Notes: generated from the sequence alone by a model not told the origin. Shown: positions 38,699-48,120, numbered from the stretch's first letter. The stretch is 64,000 nt of DNA from Chloroflexota bacterium (GCA_005881495.1 VBHI01000209.1:12266-76265); one strand, 5' to 3'. A program made the numbers and translations.

Positions 38699-39148
38699 TC
38701 ATATAGAGACGTCTGCTATTACACGCGCGGTATAATCCTCGTAATCAGGGAGCTGGCGCTGGTAGATCCCTGTCATCAGCGGCGATGATATCATAAAGTC
38801 CGCGGAAGCCCGGTTGCAGGCAACGGGAATGTTCCAGAGTACGGCAATTCGTAAGAGGGCTTTTACATCTGGATCATGCGGCTGCTGCGTGAGCGGATCC
38901 CAGAAGAAGATCAGTAAATCAATCTCTTGTTCAGAGATCTTGGCCCCGATTTGCTGGTCACCACCCAGTGGGCCGCTCTGGAGTTTATGAATCTCAACGC
39001 CAAGTTCCTGCTCCAACAGCTTGCCTGTTGTTCCTGTCGCATACAGGAAGTGCTGGGTCAGCAGATTTTTATTATATGCCGCCCATTCTAAAAGATCATG
39101 TTTTTTATTATCATGTGCCACGAGGGCAATCTTTTTACATTTTTCCAA
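38699..39148 (-). CDS. mgsA: Methylglyoxal synthase
   Basis: Converts dihydroxyacetone phosphate to methylglyoxal and phosphate, a bypass of lower glycolysis when phosphate is limiting or sugar phosphates accumulate. The 149-aa chain is full length, with [37 protein letters not shown] and [20 protein letters not shown], containing the expected active-site Asp and His residues. Start is TTG with AGGAGAA upstream. It converges with the Gfo/Idh/MocA gene. Confidence 0.94.
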   Translation of the reverse strand: MEKCKKIALVAHDNKKHDLLEWAAYNKNLLTQHFLYATGTTGKLLEQELGVEIHKLQSGPLGGDQQIGAKISEQEIDLLIFFWDPLTQQPHDPDVKALLRIAVLWNIPVACNRASADFMISSPLMTGIYQRQLPDYEDYTARVIADVSI

Positions 39149-39568
39149 GATTATTGTTCTCCTATCGTATCCCTACAGGCCCTTACAAGGCGTAGGGTAT
39201 CTTTCACGACGTTTTCGCTCTTCATATGTCAGAGCGTGTTCTTCTCAGGCGTTTTACCATCGTAGGTATTGGAGGAGTGCTGCTTCGCACATGCAATCGC
39301 TGGTGTTCAATCAGGGGGAGTGCTATCCACGACTACGTAGAATAAGAGAGGTTTACAAGCTTTCCCAACAATGGGATGCTACTTCGTATCCTTTAAACAT
39401 TTATCACGATGCTTATTATACCATATAATTTGGTGTTGTGATGAGTTTTTGGATATCCAGGCTGACTCAGCAGCGCGAATGGTCGCGGATATTACCGTGC
39501 CGGGTGGCAAGGCCAATGCCCTTTTGCTGCAGAAAAACAACCTCTTCCCTCTATCCGTCGCCACAAGC

Positions 39569-39598
39569 TTGATACTACCATTAAAAAAAGAGTATACT
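39569..39598 (+). promoter_or_regulatory. Predicted promoter of the deaminase/aldolase operon
   Basis: TTGATA (39569-39574), 18-bp spacer with an A-run, and TATACT (39593-39598). It lies in a 500-bp gap otherwise free of convincing genes and points toward the operon that begins at 39872. Both hexamers are one base from consensus. Confidence 0.6.
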
Positions 39599-39660
39599 CA
39601 TACAAAAGCAAAAAGCACTCCTATTAATCCCATCCCTTATTGGGAGCACATAGACGGGGA

Positions 39661-39834
39661 ATGATTCCATGTCCTCAACTACGGAGTCAACAAACGCCAT
39701 CAAAATCTTCTTCTTCTACCAGTGGCAAGAAGAGATTGAAAAAGCCCTTCAGTGATATCGTTCGAGCACGCCACGATCTCGATAATTTGATTTTTGCAGT
39801 GATTGTGCTGGCGGAAGGAAGACCTTCCATGTAA
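39661..39834 (+). CDS. Possible 57-aa leader protein
   Basis: A 57-codon frame between the predicted promoter and the deaminase/aldolase gene. It is Ser- and Lys-rich at first, then ends in DLDNLIFAVIVLAEGRPSM. CGGGGA abuts the ATG, too close for a good ribosome site. A competing 28-codon frame begins at 39668 with better spacing. It could be a leader peptide or chance; no family is recognised. Confidence 0.22.
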   Translation: MIPCPQLRSQQTPSKSSSSTSGKKRLKKPFSDIVRARHDLDNLIFAVIVLAEGRPSM

Positions 39835-39871
39835 TCTCACGAGGCGTCAAAGAAGGCAAGGAGGAGCAACT

Positions 39872-41218
39872 ATGCGGGATAAACAGTTGGAAGGACGGCG
39901 AGAAAAGAGAGAACAACTGCAAGAACAAGAACAACTGCACCTAATGGAAGAACAGGTCCACGAGTTTGCGGCAGAAGCAGAGCGAACTAACAAGGGTATT
40001 GCGCGCGAAGCTCCCGTTACCGCTACACGGACGTATGATTATGCCTATTACAAGCAGGTCTTTGCGGATCGTCGTATGCCGTTCGCCTATCTCGATCTTA
40101 ATTTGCTTGACCAGAACATTCGCCAGGTGGTGGCTCGTGCGGATGACAAGCGCGTTCGTCTTGCCTCGAAGTCGCTGCGCAGCGTAGCTGTTATCAGGCG
40201 CATTCTCGAGTCAAATCCCTGTTTCCAGGGTATAATGTGTTACACAACTCGGGAAGCTGTCTACCTGGCCTCGCAGGGCTTCGATGATTTGCTGGTCGGC
40301 TATCCAGCCTGGAATGAGCAGGATATTGCGGCTGTAGCAAGGGCAACGGAGACGGGCGCGCATATCACGCTGATGGTCGATTGCGTCGAACATGTGGAGC
40401 AGATCGAAGCTGTTGCAAGCCAACACGGAGTGCGCCTGCCCCTGTGTCTTGAAATGGATATGTCTCTGGATCTTCCCGGCCTGCATTTTGGCGTGTGGCG
40501 TTCCCCGATTCGTACTGCTGAGCAGGCGCGTCCGGCTATCGAGCGCATCAAGGCGTCCTCACATACCTGGCTGGATGGTCTGATGGGCTACGAGGCGCAG
40601 ATCGCCGGTGTAGGTGACAATTTCCCAGGAAACAGAATCAAGAATACCATAGTCCAGCGGTTGAAGCGGCGCTCAATACGCGAGGTTGCCGATCGCCGCG
40701 CGGCGCTGATCAAGCTGGTTGAAAGCTATGGACTCCCGCTGCGCTTTATTAACGGTGGTGGAACGGGCAGTATCGTCACTACAGGCGCGGAAGCGGGCGT
40801 GACTGAGATCACGGTTGGATCGGCCTTCTATGCTCCGGCCCTCTTCGACAATTACAGGGATTTCCGCTACCAACCCGCTGCCGGATTTGCGATCGAGATT
40901 GTGCGCCAGCCGCAACCAACTATTTACACCTGCCTTGGTGGTGGCTATATTGCCTCTGGCTCAGTCGGCCCAGAAAAACAACCGCAGCCTTATCTGCCGC
41001 GGGGCGCACGGCTGGAGGCGCTCGAGGGCGCGGGTGAAGTGCAGACACCAATCAGGTACAGGGGAGACATTTCTTTGCGGCCTGGTGACCCGGTTTTCAT
41101 ACGCCACAGCAAAGCTGGCGAGCTGTGCGAACGCTTCACACACCTGCTGCTGGTCATGGATGGCGCTATTCAGGAAGAGGTTACGACCTACCGCGGTGAC
41201 GGGCAGTGCTTCATCTGA
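39872..41218 (+). CDS. PLP-dependent amino acid deaminase/aldolase (alanine racemase-fold)
   Basis: A 448-aa fold-type III PLP enzyme related to D-threonine aldolase and D-serine dehydratase. A charged N-terminal extension (about 1-65) precedes FAYLDLNLLDQNIRQVVARA; the PLP lysine is in VRLASKSLRSV (about residue 100); LRFINGGGTGSIVTTGAEAG and the C-terminal beta domain complete it. AAGGAGGAG lies before the ATG at 39872. It is the first gene of an operon with an aldonolactone oxidase (30 bp on), an APC permease and an SDR. This enzyme and the oxidase are adjacent in other bacteria too. Substrate unknown. Confidence 0.82.
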   Translation: MRDKQLEGRREKREQLQEQEQLHLMEEQVHEFAAEAERTNKGIAREAPVTATRTYDYAYYKQVFADRRMPFAYLDLNLLDQNIRQVVARADDKRVRLASKSLRSVAVIRRILESNPCFQGIMCYTTREAVYLASQGFDDLLVGYPAWNEQDIAAVARATETGAHITLMVDCVEHVEQIEAVASQHGVRLPLCLEMDMSLDLPGLHFGVWRSPIRTAEQARPAIERIKASSHTWLDGLMGYEAQIAGVGDNFPGNRIKNTIVQRLKRRSIREVADRRAALIKLVESYGLPLRFINGGGTGSIVTTGAEAGVTEITVGSAFYAPALFDNYRDFRYQPAAGFAIEIVRQPQPTIYTCLGGGYIASGSVGPEKQPQPYLPRGARLEALEGAGEVQTPIRYRGDISLRPGDPVFIRHSKAGELCERFTHLLLVMDGAIQEEVTTYRGDGQCFI

Positions 41219-41247
41219 GATTTGCCGGAGAACTAAGGAGGATACGT

Positions 41248-42624
41248 ATGAGTACCAGAGAACGCTGGAGCAACTGGTCGGGATCGGTGCAGAGTGAACC
41301 TCAGCAGGTCGTCAAGCCCCGAAATATAGATGAGTTGGCACACCTGGTCAAGGGCTATGGGCGAGATGGCCGTCATGTACGAGTGGTAGGGGCAGGCCAT
41401 TCTTTTACGCCGCTGGTACAGGCAGACGATGTGCTGATGTCACTGGATGAAATGCAGGGTATTGAAAGTATGAATACGGCCGCTGGAAGGGCAACGGTGC
41501 TGGGAGGAACCCGGCTCAAGCTCCTGGGAGATGCGCTTTTCGAGCAGGGCATGGCGCAGGAGAATCTAGGCGATATTGATGTGCAGAGTATCGCTGGAGC
41601 TATCAGTACAGGTACACATGGCACTGGTGTGTGTTTTGGCACCCTGTCAACGCAGGTAGAGGGCATTACCCTGGTAACAGCAGCGGGCGAGATAGTGGAA
41701 TGTTCAAACGAAAGCAATCCCGACATCTTTAAGGCGGCACAGGTGTCGTTGGGGACTCTTGGCATCATCGCGAAGGTGACGTTGCGCGTAGTGCCAGCTA
41801 AACGCCTGCACTACCAGGGCTATCGCAAGAAGCTCAGCGACTGCCTGGCAAATCTGGAGCAGTACAAGCAGGAGAATAGCCACTTTGAATTCTTCTGGTT
41901 ACCCTATACGGATGGCGTACAGGCCAAATTCATGAATGAAACTATCGACCCACCAAGTAAAAGTAACTTATGGGCTGACTTCAACAAGATTGTGCTGGAG
42001 AATGGCGTCTACTGGTTGCTCTCGGAGTTCTGCCGGCTCTTTCCCAGTTTCTGCAAAACGGTCTGTCGCATTTCGGCGCTATCCATCGCCAATATTGACG
42101 AGATCAACTATAGTCATCGTCTGTTTGCCACGCCGCGCCTGGTACGCTTTCAGGAGATGGAATACAATATTCCGGCGGAGCATATGAACGCGGTCATCAA
42201 CGAGATACAACAATGTATCCAGCAATATCAATTCCGGGTGCACTTCCCCGTAGAGTGCCGCTTTGTGCGCGCCGATGATATCTGGCTCAGTCCGGCCTAT
42301 CGACGCGATTCGGCATATATCGCCGTGCATATGTACCGGGGGATGCCCTATCAATCGTATTTCCGCGGTATCGAAGAGATTTTCAAGCGCTACGAGGGAC
42401 GTCCGCACTGGGGCAAGATGCACACGCGAACCGCCGCAGAACTCAGCGCCCTCTATCCGCGCTGGTATGACTTTCGCCGCATTCGGACCGCCCTTGATCC
42501 GCAGGGCATGTTTCTCAATGGCTACCTGCGTGCATTGTTCGATGCCGATGCGCCAGAGGATTCTGCCGGCTTTTCAGGTGTCTCGCCCGTAGGGCAGAAG
42601 GAACGCGAACAAGACTTGGAGTAA
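41248..42624 (+). CDS. D-arabinono-1,4-lactone oxidase family FAD enzyme
   Basis: FAD-linked oxidase of the aldonolactone/alditol oxidase family, 458 aa. The N-terminal PCMH FAD domain has VRVVGAGHSFTPLVQADDVL and SIAGAISTGTHGTGVCFGTL; the C-terminal ALO domain has FFWLPYTDGVQAKF and ends with HWGKMHT...YPRWYDFRRI and LDPQGMFLNGYL. The ATG at 41248 follows AAGGAGG by 6 bp; an earlier in-frame start lies inside the preceding gene. Physiological substrate is probably a sugar lactone or polyol. Second gene of the operon. Confidence 0.88.
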   Translation: MSTRERWSNWSGSVQSEPQQVVKPRNIDELAHLVKGYGRDGRHVRVVGAGHSFTPLVQADDVLMSLDEMQGIESMNTAAGRATVLGGTRLKLLGDALFEQGMAQENLGDIDVQSIAGAISTGTHGTGVCFGTLSTQVEGITLVTAAGEIVECSNESNPDIFKAAQVSLGTLGIIAKVTLRVVPAKRLHYQGYRKKLSDCLANLEQYKQENSHFEFFWLPYTDGVQAKFMNETIDPPSKSNLWADFNKIVLENGVYWLLSEFCRLFPSFCKTVCRISALSIANIDEINYSHRLFATPRLVRFQEMEYNIPAEHMNAVINEIQQCIQQYQFRVHFPVECRFVRADDIWLSPAYRRDSAYIAVHMYRGMPYQSYFRGIEEIFKRYEGRPHWGKMHTRTAAELSALYPRWYDFRRIRTALDPQGMFLNGYLRALFDADAPEDSAGFSGVSPVGQKEREQDLE

Positions 42625-42686
42625 AGGCCTTTTCGCGAAACGGGGCACGATAATGCACATTATCACACAAGGAGGGCATTTATCTT

Positions 42687-44081
42687 ATGGGCGAGGTCAC
42701 ATCCTCTTCTGAAACGACGTCGGCCCCGACACTAAGGCACAATGCGCTCGGCTTGCGCCATGCCATTGTGATCTCAGTGGCGGTCATGTCACCAGCAGCC
42801 TCTATTTTCTTCAACACCATTCCCCAGGCAGGGCAGGTAGGTGCAGCCGTACCGCTGTGCTATGTCATTGGCTTCGTCGTGGCGCTGTTGGTTGCCAATC
42901 AGTATAGCGAGTTTTCACGCGAGATACCCTCCAGTGGTTCAGCATATACATTCGTGACGGAGGGACTTGGTCAACGTTCGGGTTTTATGACCGCCTGGGT
43001 TGGACTGATCGCTGTTGCGCTTGGTGTGCCCTACTCGTTTATTTTGCTGGGCGCCAATCTACAGGCTCTGATGGTACGCTGGTTTGGCATCAACCTGCAC
43101 TGGAGCTTCTGGTTCGTGCTGGCTCTGGGAATTGCGTTTGCCCTCTGCTACTGGGGCATCCGCGAGTCTTTAAATGTCGATCTCACCTTCCTGGCGTTTG
43201 AGATAGGGGTATGCCTGGTGCTGGCTGCGATTGTATTGTTCCATGTCGGGCAGCAGGGAGGACTGACGACCGTTCCGTTTAGTCTGAGCGCTATTCCCGC
43301 TGGCGGTGACATCACCGTGGGAATCGTACTGGCCGTGCTGAGCAACATTGGCTTTGAGACTGCTGCCGCGCTGGGTGCGGAGACGCGAACCCCCCGCCGC
43401 AACATTCCCCGCGCCGTCTACGGGTCGATGATCGTCGTCGGACTCTTCTATGTATTTATGGCCTATGTTGGCACGGTCGGTTACGGGATAAACAATATGG
43501 TGACAGGCTATGCCAATGATGCTGCACCGTTCGATACGATTGGCCGTCACTACAGCGGGCCGTTTCTCGTCTTATTGATCGACCTCGTCGGTGTGCTGTC
43601 GTTTTTTGGGGCGGCGTTGGCGATTATCAATGCGGGAGCGCGCATTATGTATACTGTGGGGCGTGATGGCATCTTTCCACGTTGGACCGCGTGGTTACAT
43701 CCTATCCGCCGGACGCCGGTAGGCTCTGTCACGGCGTTTTGTGTGTTCGGACTGATAATCGGCCTCATTCTCGGTTTTGTCATGACGCCAATTGAAGCCT
43801 TTGGCTTCCTGGGAACGCTGGATGCACTCTTTGTCCTCATCATCTATGCCCTGGTGTGTATTGCCAGCATCAGGTTCTTCTGGCGCAAGGGCCGCTCGCA
43901 TTTTAATATACTGCGCCATGGAATCGTTCCCGTGCTCGGCACGCTGCTCATCCTGGGCATCTTCGCCCTATTGTTGATTGCTCCGGCACCACCTCCTCTC
44001 AACCTCATTCCCTTCATCCTGGTTGCCTGGGTACTACTTGGAGTGGGTATGATGTTTGTCCTGCGTCGCAAGGTGGCATAA
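42687..44081 (+). CDS. APC family amino acid permease
   Basis: A 464-aa, 12-helix secondary transporter of the amino acid-polyamine-organocation superfamily. The first helix region LRHAIVISVAVMSPAASIFF and the later SNIGFETAAALGAETRTPRRNIPRAV are diagnostic. AAGGAGGGC lies before the ATG. It is 62 bp downstream of the lactone oxidase gene and probably brings in the substrate of the PLP enzyme, an inference from operon context. Confidence 0.88.
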   Translation: MGEVTSSSETTSAPTLRHNALGLRHAIVISVAVMSPAASIFFNTIPQAGQVGAAVPLCYVIGFVVALLVANQYSEFSREIPSSGSAYTFVTEGLGQRSGFMTAWVGLIAVALGVPYSFILLGANLQALMVRWFGINLHWSFWFVLALGIAFALCYWGIRESLNVDLTFLAFEIGVCLVLAAIVLFHVGQQGGLTTVPFSLSAIPAGGDITVGIVLAVLSNIGFETAAALGAETRTPRRNIPRAVYGSMIVVGLFYVFMAYVGTVGYGINNMVTGYANDAAPFDTIGRHYSGPFLVLLIDLVGVLSFFGAALAIINAGARIMYTVGRDGIFPRWTAWLHPIRRTPVGSVTAFCVFGLIIGLILGFVMTPIEAFGFLGTLDALFVLIIYALVCIASIRFFWRKGRSHFNILRHGIVPVLGTLLILGIFALLLIAPAPPPLNLIPFILVAWVLLGVGMMFVLRRKVA

Positions 44082-44131
44082 TACTATCATACGAATACAG
44101 GGCCATGCAAAAATAAAGAGGGTGGTGAACG

Positions 44132-44812
44132 ATGCTCAAAGATAAAATCGCTGTTATAACTGGAGGAGGTCGGGGACTTGGACGAGTTATTGCTTTAGCC
44201 TGTGCGAGAGAAGGAGCCGATCTCGTACTGGCTTCCCGTTCAGTTGAGGCTTTGCAAGAAACGAGGGCCGAGGTGGAGAGCTTCGGACGCAAGGCCCTGG
44301 TTGTTCCCACCGACATTCGTCACGAGGATAGCGTACGTACGCCTGCTGAGTGGGAGGAGACCTTTGCCGTTAATGTCACCGGCGCCTATCTTTGCTGCCG
44401 GGCTTTCCTGCCTTCTATGATTGAGCGGCGCTCAGGCTCTATCCTCTTCATCAGCTCGATGACAGGAAAGCGACCGCTGTTTGGCCGAACGCCGTATGCG
44501 GCAGGTAAGCTTGCACTGGTCGGGCTGGCGAGAACGCTGGCGTGGGAGACAGGGCCGTATGGGATACGAGTGAATGTTATCTCGCCGGGGCCGATCGAAG
44601 GGGAGCGCGTCGAGCGGGTGATTCGCAACCAGGCACAGGCGGAGGGAATCAGCGAAGATGAGGCGCGGCGGCGATTTACGAGCAGTTCGCCGCTTGGCCG
44701 GCTGGTCCCTCCCGGCGATATCGCCGACGCGGTTGTCTTCCTGGCTTCTGACAAGGCTGCTTCTATTACGGGAGAGGATTTGAATGTTTCTGCCGGGACG
44801 GTAATGTATTGA
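44132..44812 (+). CDS. SDR-family oxidoreductase with internal deletion
   Basis: Short-chain dehydrogenase/reductase of only 226 aa. The cofactor motif TGGGRGLG and the catalytic Ser and YxxxK (SSMTGKRPLFGRTPYAAGK) are present, as is VNVISPGPIEGERVERV. Between DIRHEDSVR and TPAEWEETFAVNVTG, however, the usual 30 or so residues carrying the helix and the structural NNAG motif are missing, in frame. The join (near 44335-44342) contains the palindrome GTACGTAC. The remaining chain probably cannot bind the cofactor normally, so this may be a nonfunctional allele. GAGGGTGG lies before the ATG. Fourth gene of the operon. Confidence 0.8.
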   Translation: MLKDKIAVITGGGRGLGRVIALACAREGADLVLASRSVEALQETRAEVESFGRKALVVPTDIRHEDSVRTPAEWEETFAVNVTGAYLCCRAFLPSMIERRSGSILFISSMTGKRPLFGRTPYAAGKLALVGLARTLAWETGPYGIRVNVISPGPIEGERVERVIRNQAQAEGISEDEARRRFTSSSPLGRLVPPGDIADAVVFLASDKAASITGEDLNVSAGTVMY

Positions 44813-44997
44813 GGGTAGAAATTGATTTGTATGGTATATTCGACGATTCCACCTATGCCGGCACGTTGCCATCTTCTGGGAACGTCACATTCTCATTGAG
44901 GGCCGCGACTAGTAGGGCTATCCTCACGGTGCGGCTGACTGCCAATCAACCAACCGACGATCAGTTTGACAGAGTCTTCGTTGGAGAGATACAATAA
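44809..44997 (+). CDS. Possible 62-aa protein overlapping the SDR stop
   Basis: A frame starting with TTG that overlaps the SDR stop codon by four bases (TTGA). The product (VEIDLYGIFDDSTYAGTLPS, ILTVRLTANQPTDDQFDRVF) reads like one beta-rich domain and has coding-like composition, but no family is recognised and there is no separate ribosome site, so it would depend on coupling. It may also be a fragment of a larger gene. Confidence 0.35.
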   Translation: MRVEIDLYGIFDDSTYAGTLPSSGNVTFSLRAATSRAILTVRLTANQPTDDQFDRVFVGEIQ

Positions 44998-45070
44998 AGT
45001 ATATCATCACTTAATGTAAAGAAAAATGACGATAAAGTAGCGATTAACTCCTGAATGGTCAAACAATTCT

Positions 45071-46135
45071 ATGTCCCTGTGGTTCCCAACAATACATGCC
45101 CGTGCAAAAGCTACTACTAAGGCTTCCGCTCCCAGGCCCCCTGGCCACCGTCTTCGCAAGTTTATCGTGGCTCTCATCGTGATTACAGAGATCCTCACTT
45201 TTTGCTACGCAGGGCTTTCGGTTTTTGTTGCTATGCGGGTCGAAAATACGCCACCATTGCCCATTACAAGTACTCCAGCAGCATATGGACTTGCTTACCG
45301 CGACGTGACTTTTTACAGCCGCGTGGATCATCTCCGCTTACGCGGCTGGTTCATCCCCGGCGTTCTTCCTGATGGGCATCTGACGTCTCAGCGCACAATC
45401 ATTATGGTGCATGGCACAGGCTCCAATCGGGCTGCTCCGCTCCTGCTTGGTCTTGGCAGTGCGTTGGCGAAGCGCGGTTTTGCTATTCTTGCATTTGATA
45501 TGCGAGGCATGGGCGAATCAGCCCCTGCTCCGCTGTCGGAGGGATATTTTGAACAGCGCGATGTGCTGGGGGCGGTCGACTTTCTTCGTTCAGGGCCTGT
45601 ACCCTATCCAGAACTGGGGCGTACCCACGTAATTGCGGGCTGGGGGGACTCGATGGGAGCATCAACGATGATTCTGGCTGCCGTCCATGAGCCGGCCGTC
45701 CGGGCCATTGTCTCGGACAGCGGCTTTGCAGCCATTGTCCCTCTCCTGGAGAGCAACACGCAGATCCCGGGCGCGTTTATCCCGAGCGTGCTGCTTGCGA
45801 CGCGCATACTGTATGGCATAGATTTTTATGCAACACGGCCGGTGGATATGGTTGCCAGGATCGCACCTCGTCCCATATTCTTCATCCAGGGGACAGCTGA
45901 TAGGGTAGTCCCGTCTTCCAATTTGAAGGTACTCGCTGTGGCGGCTTCTTCTAACCCTCAAGCGCATGTCCTGACCTGGCAGGTAAAGGGAGCCGACCAT
46001 ATCCAATCCTTCAAGGTTATGGGAGTAGTCTACGTCAACCGCGTGGTCACATTTTTTACACAGGCATTAGGAGCGGATACAAGTGAAGTACGCCTGGCGA
46101 GTGTGAACAAGAGTCAACAAGGAGTGAAAACATGA
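45071..46135 (+). CDS. Alpha/beta hydrolase, membrane-anchored
   Basis: A 354-aa serine hydrolase. An N-terminal hydrophobic anchor (FIVALIVITEILTFCYAGLS, about 36-60) precedes the alpha/beta domain. The oxyanion region is IIMVHGTGSNR; the nucleophile elbow is GWGDSMGAS (Ser about residue 195); the acid and base are in QGTADRVVPSSN and GADHIQSF. Such proteins are esterases or acyl peptidases of unknown substrate. The ribosome site is poor. The next gene overlaps its stop codon (ATGA), so the two are coupled. Confidence 0.85.
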   Translation: MSLWFPTIHARAKATTKASAPRPPGHRLRKFIVALIVITEILTFCYAGLSVFVAMRVENTPPLPITSTPAAYGLAYRDVTFYSRVDHLRLRGWFIPGVLPDGHLTSQRTIIMVHGTGSNRAAPLLLGLGSALAKRGFAILAFDMRGMGESAPAPLSEGYFEQRDVLGAVDFLRSGPVPYPELGRTHVIAGWGDSMGASTMILAAVHEPAVRAIVSDSGFAAIVPLLESNTQIPGAFIPSVLLATRILYGIDFYATRPVDMVARIAPRPIFFIQGTADRVVPSSNLKVLAVAASSNPQAHVLTWQVKGADHIQSFKVMGVVYVNRVVTFFTQALGADTSEVRLASVNKSQQGVKT

Positions 46136-46542
46136 CGCCAATTGCCGAATCTACCCAGTCGAAGTCCAGTACGCATCCCGAGCAGGAAGCTCATGATCGC
46201 TATAGCCTGGGACATGTCGTGCACATCGTGGCAGTAGTTTTGACACCCCTGGCGCTCCTATCGGTAACGATAGTTGCCACACTTGTTGGTATCGCATTCG
46301 TTCGCAACCTGACGGCCTCAGGAGGTTTCTTCGTCGAGCAGCAATATGTGATACTTGTAGCGTTCATTGGCTTGATCCTGGCGGCTGTCGCCTACACGAC
46401 ATCGATCATCGTTGCGTTCAAGAAAATCAACAAGTGGCATGAGACGAAGAAAACTAAGAAAGCGATTGGAGCCACGTGGGGACTGGGTATGACCGCTATC
46501 ATCATTACTCTGCCTATGCTGCTGGCGGCGTTTATCCACTAG
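46132..46542 (+). CDS. Hypothetical three-helix membrane protein
   Basis: A 136-aa protein with three predicted membrane helices (IVAVVLTPLALLSVTIVATL, YVILVAFIGLILAAVAYTTS, GMTAIIITLPMLLAAFIH) and a short basic loop (KKINKWHETKKTKK). Its ATG overlaps the TGA of the hydrolase gene, indicating translational coupling and probably a functional link. No family recognised. Confidence 0.65.
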   Translation: MTPIAESTQSKSSTHPEQEAHDRYSLGHVVHIVAVVLTPLALLSVTIVATLVGIAFVRNLTASGGFFVEQQYVILVAFIGLILAAVAYTTSIIVAFKKINKWHETKKTKKAIGATWGLGMTAIIITLPMLLAAFIH

Positions 46543-46589
46543 TACAGCCTCGCGGAAGTAGGGCATGAGGCAGGAGGGGTGAAAGCCCT

Positions 46590-46702
46590 GTCATGCTGAG
46601 CGTAGCATTGTCATGCTGAGCGTAGCGAAGCATCTTGCTGCCGATCGAGAGAGACCCTTCGCGGCGCTCAGAGCTTGCCCTGAACGAAGTGAAGGGGTGA
46701 CA
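46590..46702. repeat. Dispersed repeat element with tandem core
   Basis: The core GTCATGCTGAGCGTAGC occurs twice in succession (46591 and 46610). It is followed by GAAGCATCTTGCT, then CCCTTCGCGGCGCTCAGAGC and an inverted TGCCCTGAACGAAGTGAAGG that can pair with it. Related pieces occur at 62738-62776. Such intergenic repeats are abundant in Chloroflexota and resemble REP/BIME elements. It lies between convergent genes and can fold, so it may also terminate transcription. Confidence 0.65.
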
Positions 46703-46724
46703 ATGTGAGGCACCGGAAAAAGAC

Positions 46725-47879
46725 TTACGCCTGCGATATTTGCACAAATGAACCATCCTGCGGGTACACCCCCGCCCCCCCGAGGGGGAGTCCCTGTGTT
46801 GAAACAACAATTGAGGTGACGAAACGCGTGTCGTCAGGGGACCATGCCATTGCTAAGACCGGCACGTCCAGGTAAGAGGAGAAATTGCGCTCGGTATACG
46901 CATCCCAGCTTAACACGACTGCACAGAGATCACCGCAATAGACCTGGGTTACGGCCGCGATGCGTTTCCCATTGTGTGACCAGGCAACAGCAAAGATGAG
47001 GTCAGGGAGTACCCCCTTGGTAGGATTAAGTTGCGCAGCTTGCACGTTGTACCCACTATAGATATAGACAACAGCACCGGTCGCCGCGTCCCAGACCTGC
47101 ACCGTTTTGTCCCACGATCCGGAAACGATGTGCTTCCCATCAGGCGACCAGGAAACCGAGCTTACCACGTCAGTATGGCCACGAAAGGTGTACGTATTAT
47201 TTCCGGTCGCGGCATCCAGGATCTGGACAGTCTTATCCGAAGCGCCAGAGGCGATCCGCTGGCTATCGGGCGACCACACGATCGAGTTTACGCTCGCCTG
47301 GTGGCCACGATTGACGTACTTCTGCTTGCCAGTTGCGACATCCCACAGACGCACGGTGCCATCTTCAGAGCCAGAGGCAATGTATTTGCCATCCGGTGAC
47401 CACGCGACCGTGTTCACGATACCGGTATGCCCACGATAGAGAGCGACATGCTCTCCGGTAATCGCATCCCACACCTGGACCGTTTTATCGATGGAACCTG
47501 AGACAACGCGATTGCTGTCTGGTGACCATGCCACTGTTTGCACCCCGTCAGTATGACCGTGGTAAATAAAGGGTTGAACATGATCGCCGGGGTTGGCGGC
47601 CCACACCTGCACGGTCTGATCTAAAGATCCCGAAGCGATGTACTTGCCGTTGGGCGACCATGCTACCGTCGTTACACGATTGGTATGACCACGATAGGTA
47701 TAAAGTATACTTCCTCGAGGACGAGGGGTAGGAATGGGAACCGAAGTTGACGATGAGGAAAGAGATTGAGCACATCCTCCTAGACTCATGGTTATCATAA
47801 ATCCTGCCAGACCCCGGAGAACTTCACGGCGAGAGGGGCATCCCATAAGTGCACCAGTTTGAGTTTGTTCACGCATCAT
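46725..47879 (-). CDS. WD40-repeat lipoprotein with Tat-type signal
   Basis: A 384-aa exported protein. The N-terminus has a twin-arginine signal (SRREVLRGLAGFMITMSLGG) ending in a lipobox, LGGC, so it is probably exported folded and lipid-anchored. A Ser/Pro-rich linker leads to seven WD repeats. Five are canonical (for example GHTNRVTTVAWSPNGKYIAS with closing QVW) and the last two degenerate, closing a seven-bladed propeller. Function is probably as a protein-binding scaffold. AAAGGGA precedes the ATG at 47879; an earlier in-frame start lies outside the ribosome site. Confidence 0.85.
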   Translation of the reverse strand: MMREQTQTGALMGCPSRREVLRGLAGFMITMSLGGCAQSLSSSSTSVPIPTPRPRGSILYTYRGHTNRVTTVAWSPNGKYIASGSLDQTVQVWAANPGDHVQPFIYHGHTDGVQTVAWSPDSNRVVSGSIDKTVQVWDAITGEHVALYRGHTGIVNTVAWSPDGKYIASGSEDGTVRLWDVATGKQKYVNRGHQASVNSIVWSPDSQRIASGASDKTVQILDAATGNNTYTFRGHTDVVSSVSWSPDGKHIVSGSWDKTVQVWDAATGAVVYIYSGYNVQAAQLNPTKGVLPDLIFAVAWSHNGKRIAAVTQVYCGDLCAVVLSWDAYTERNFSSYLDVPVLAMAWSPDDTRFVTSIVVSTQGLPLGGAGVYPQDGSFVQISQA

Positions 47880-48120
47880 CGGCGAATCCCTTTCTTGAGG
47901 ATAAGTCTTGAGCGACAATAAAGGGAACAGGACTGGTATTGTAACTGTCAATGTTGCTTAATACGGTTATTTCTAATAGAATACCATGTAAATCATGTAA
48001 CTGTCAATATTTTTTAGAAAGTTACACTGGTCTTCTTTCTTTCTCAACCGTTATATGTGGTAAGAGTCATGATGGAGGCGGAGCCAATGCCTGTAGGACT
48101 CTGTGGGAGCTAAGAGAACA

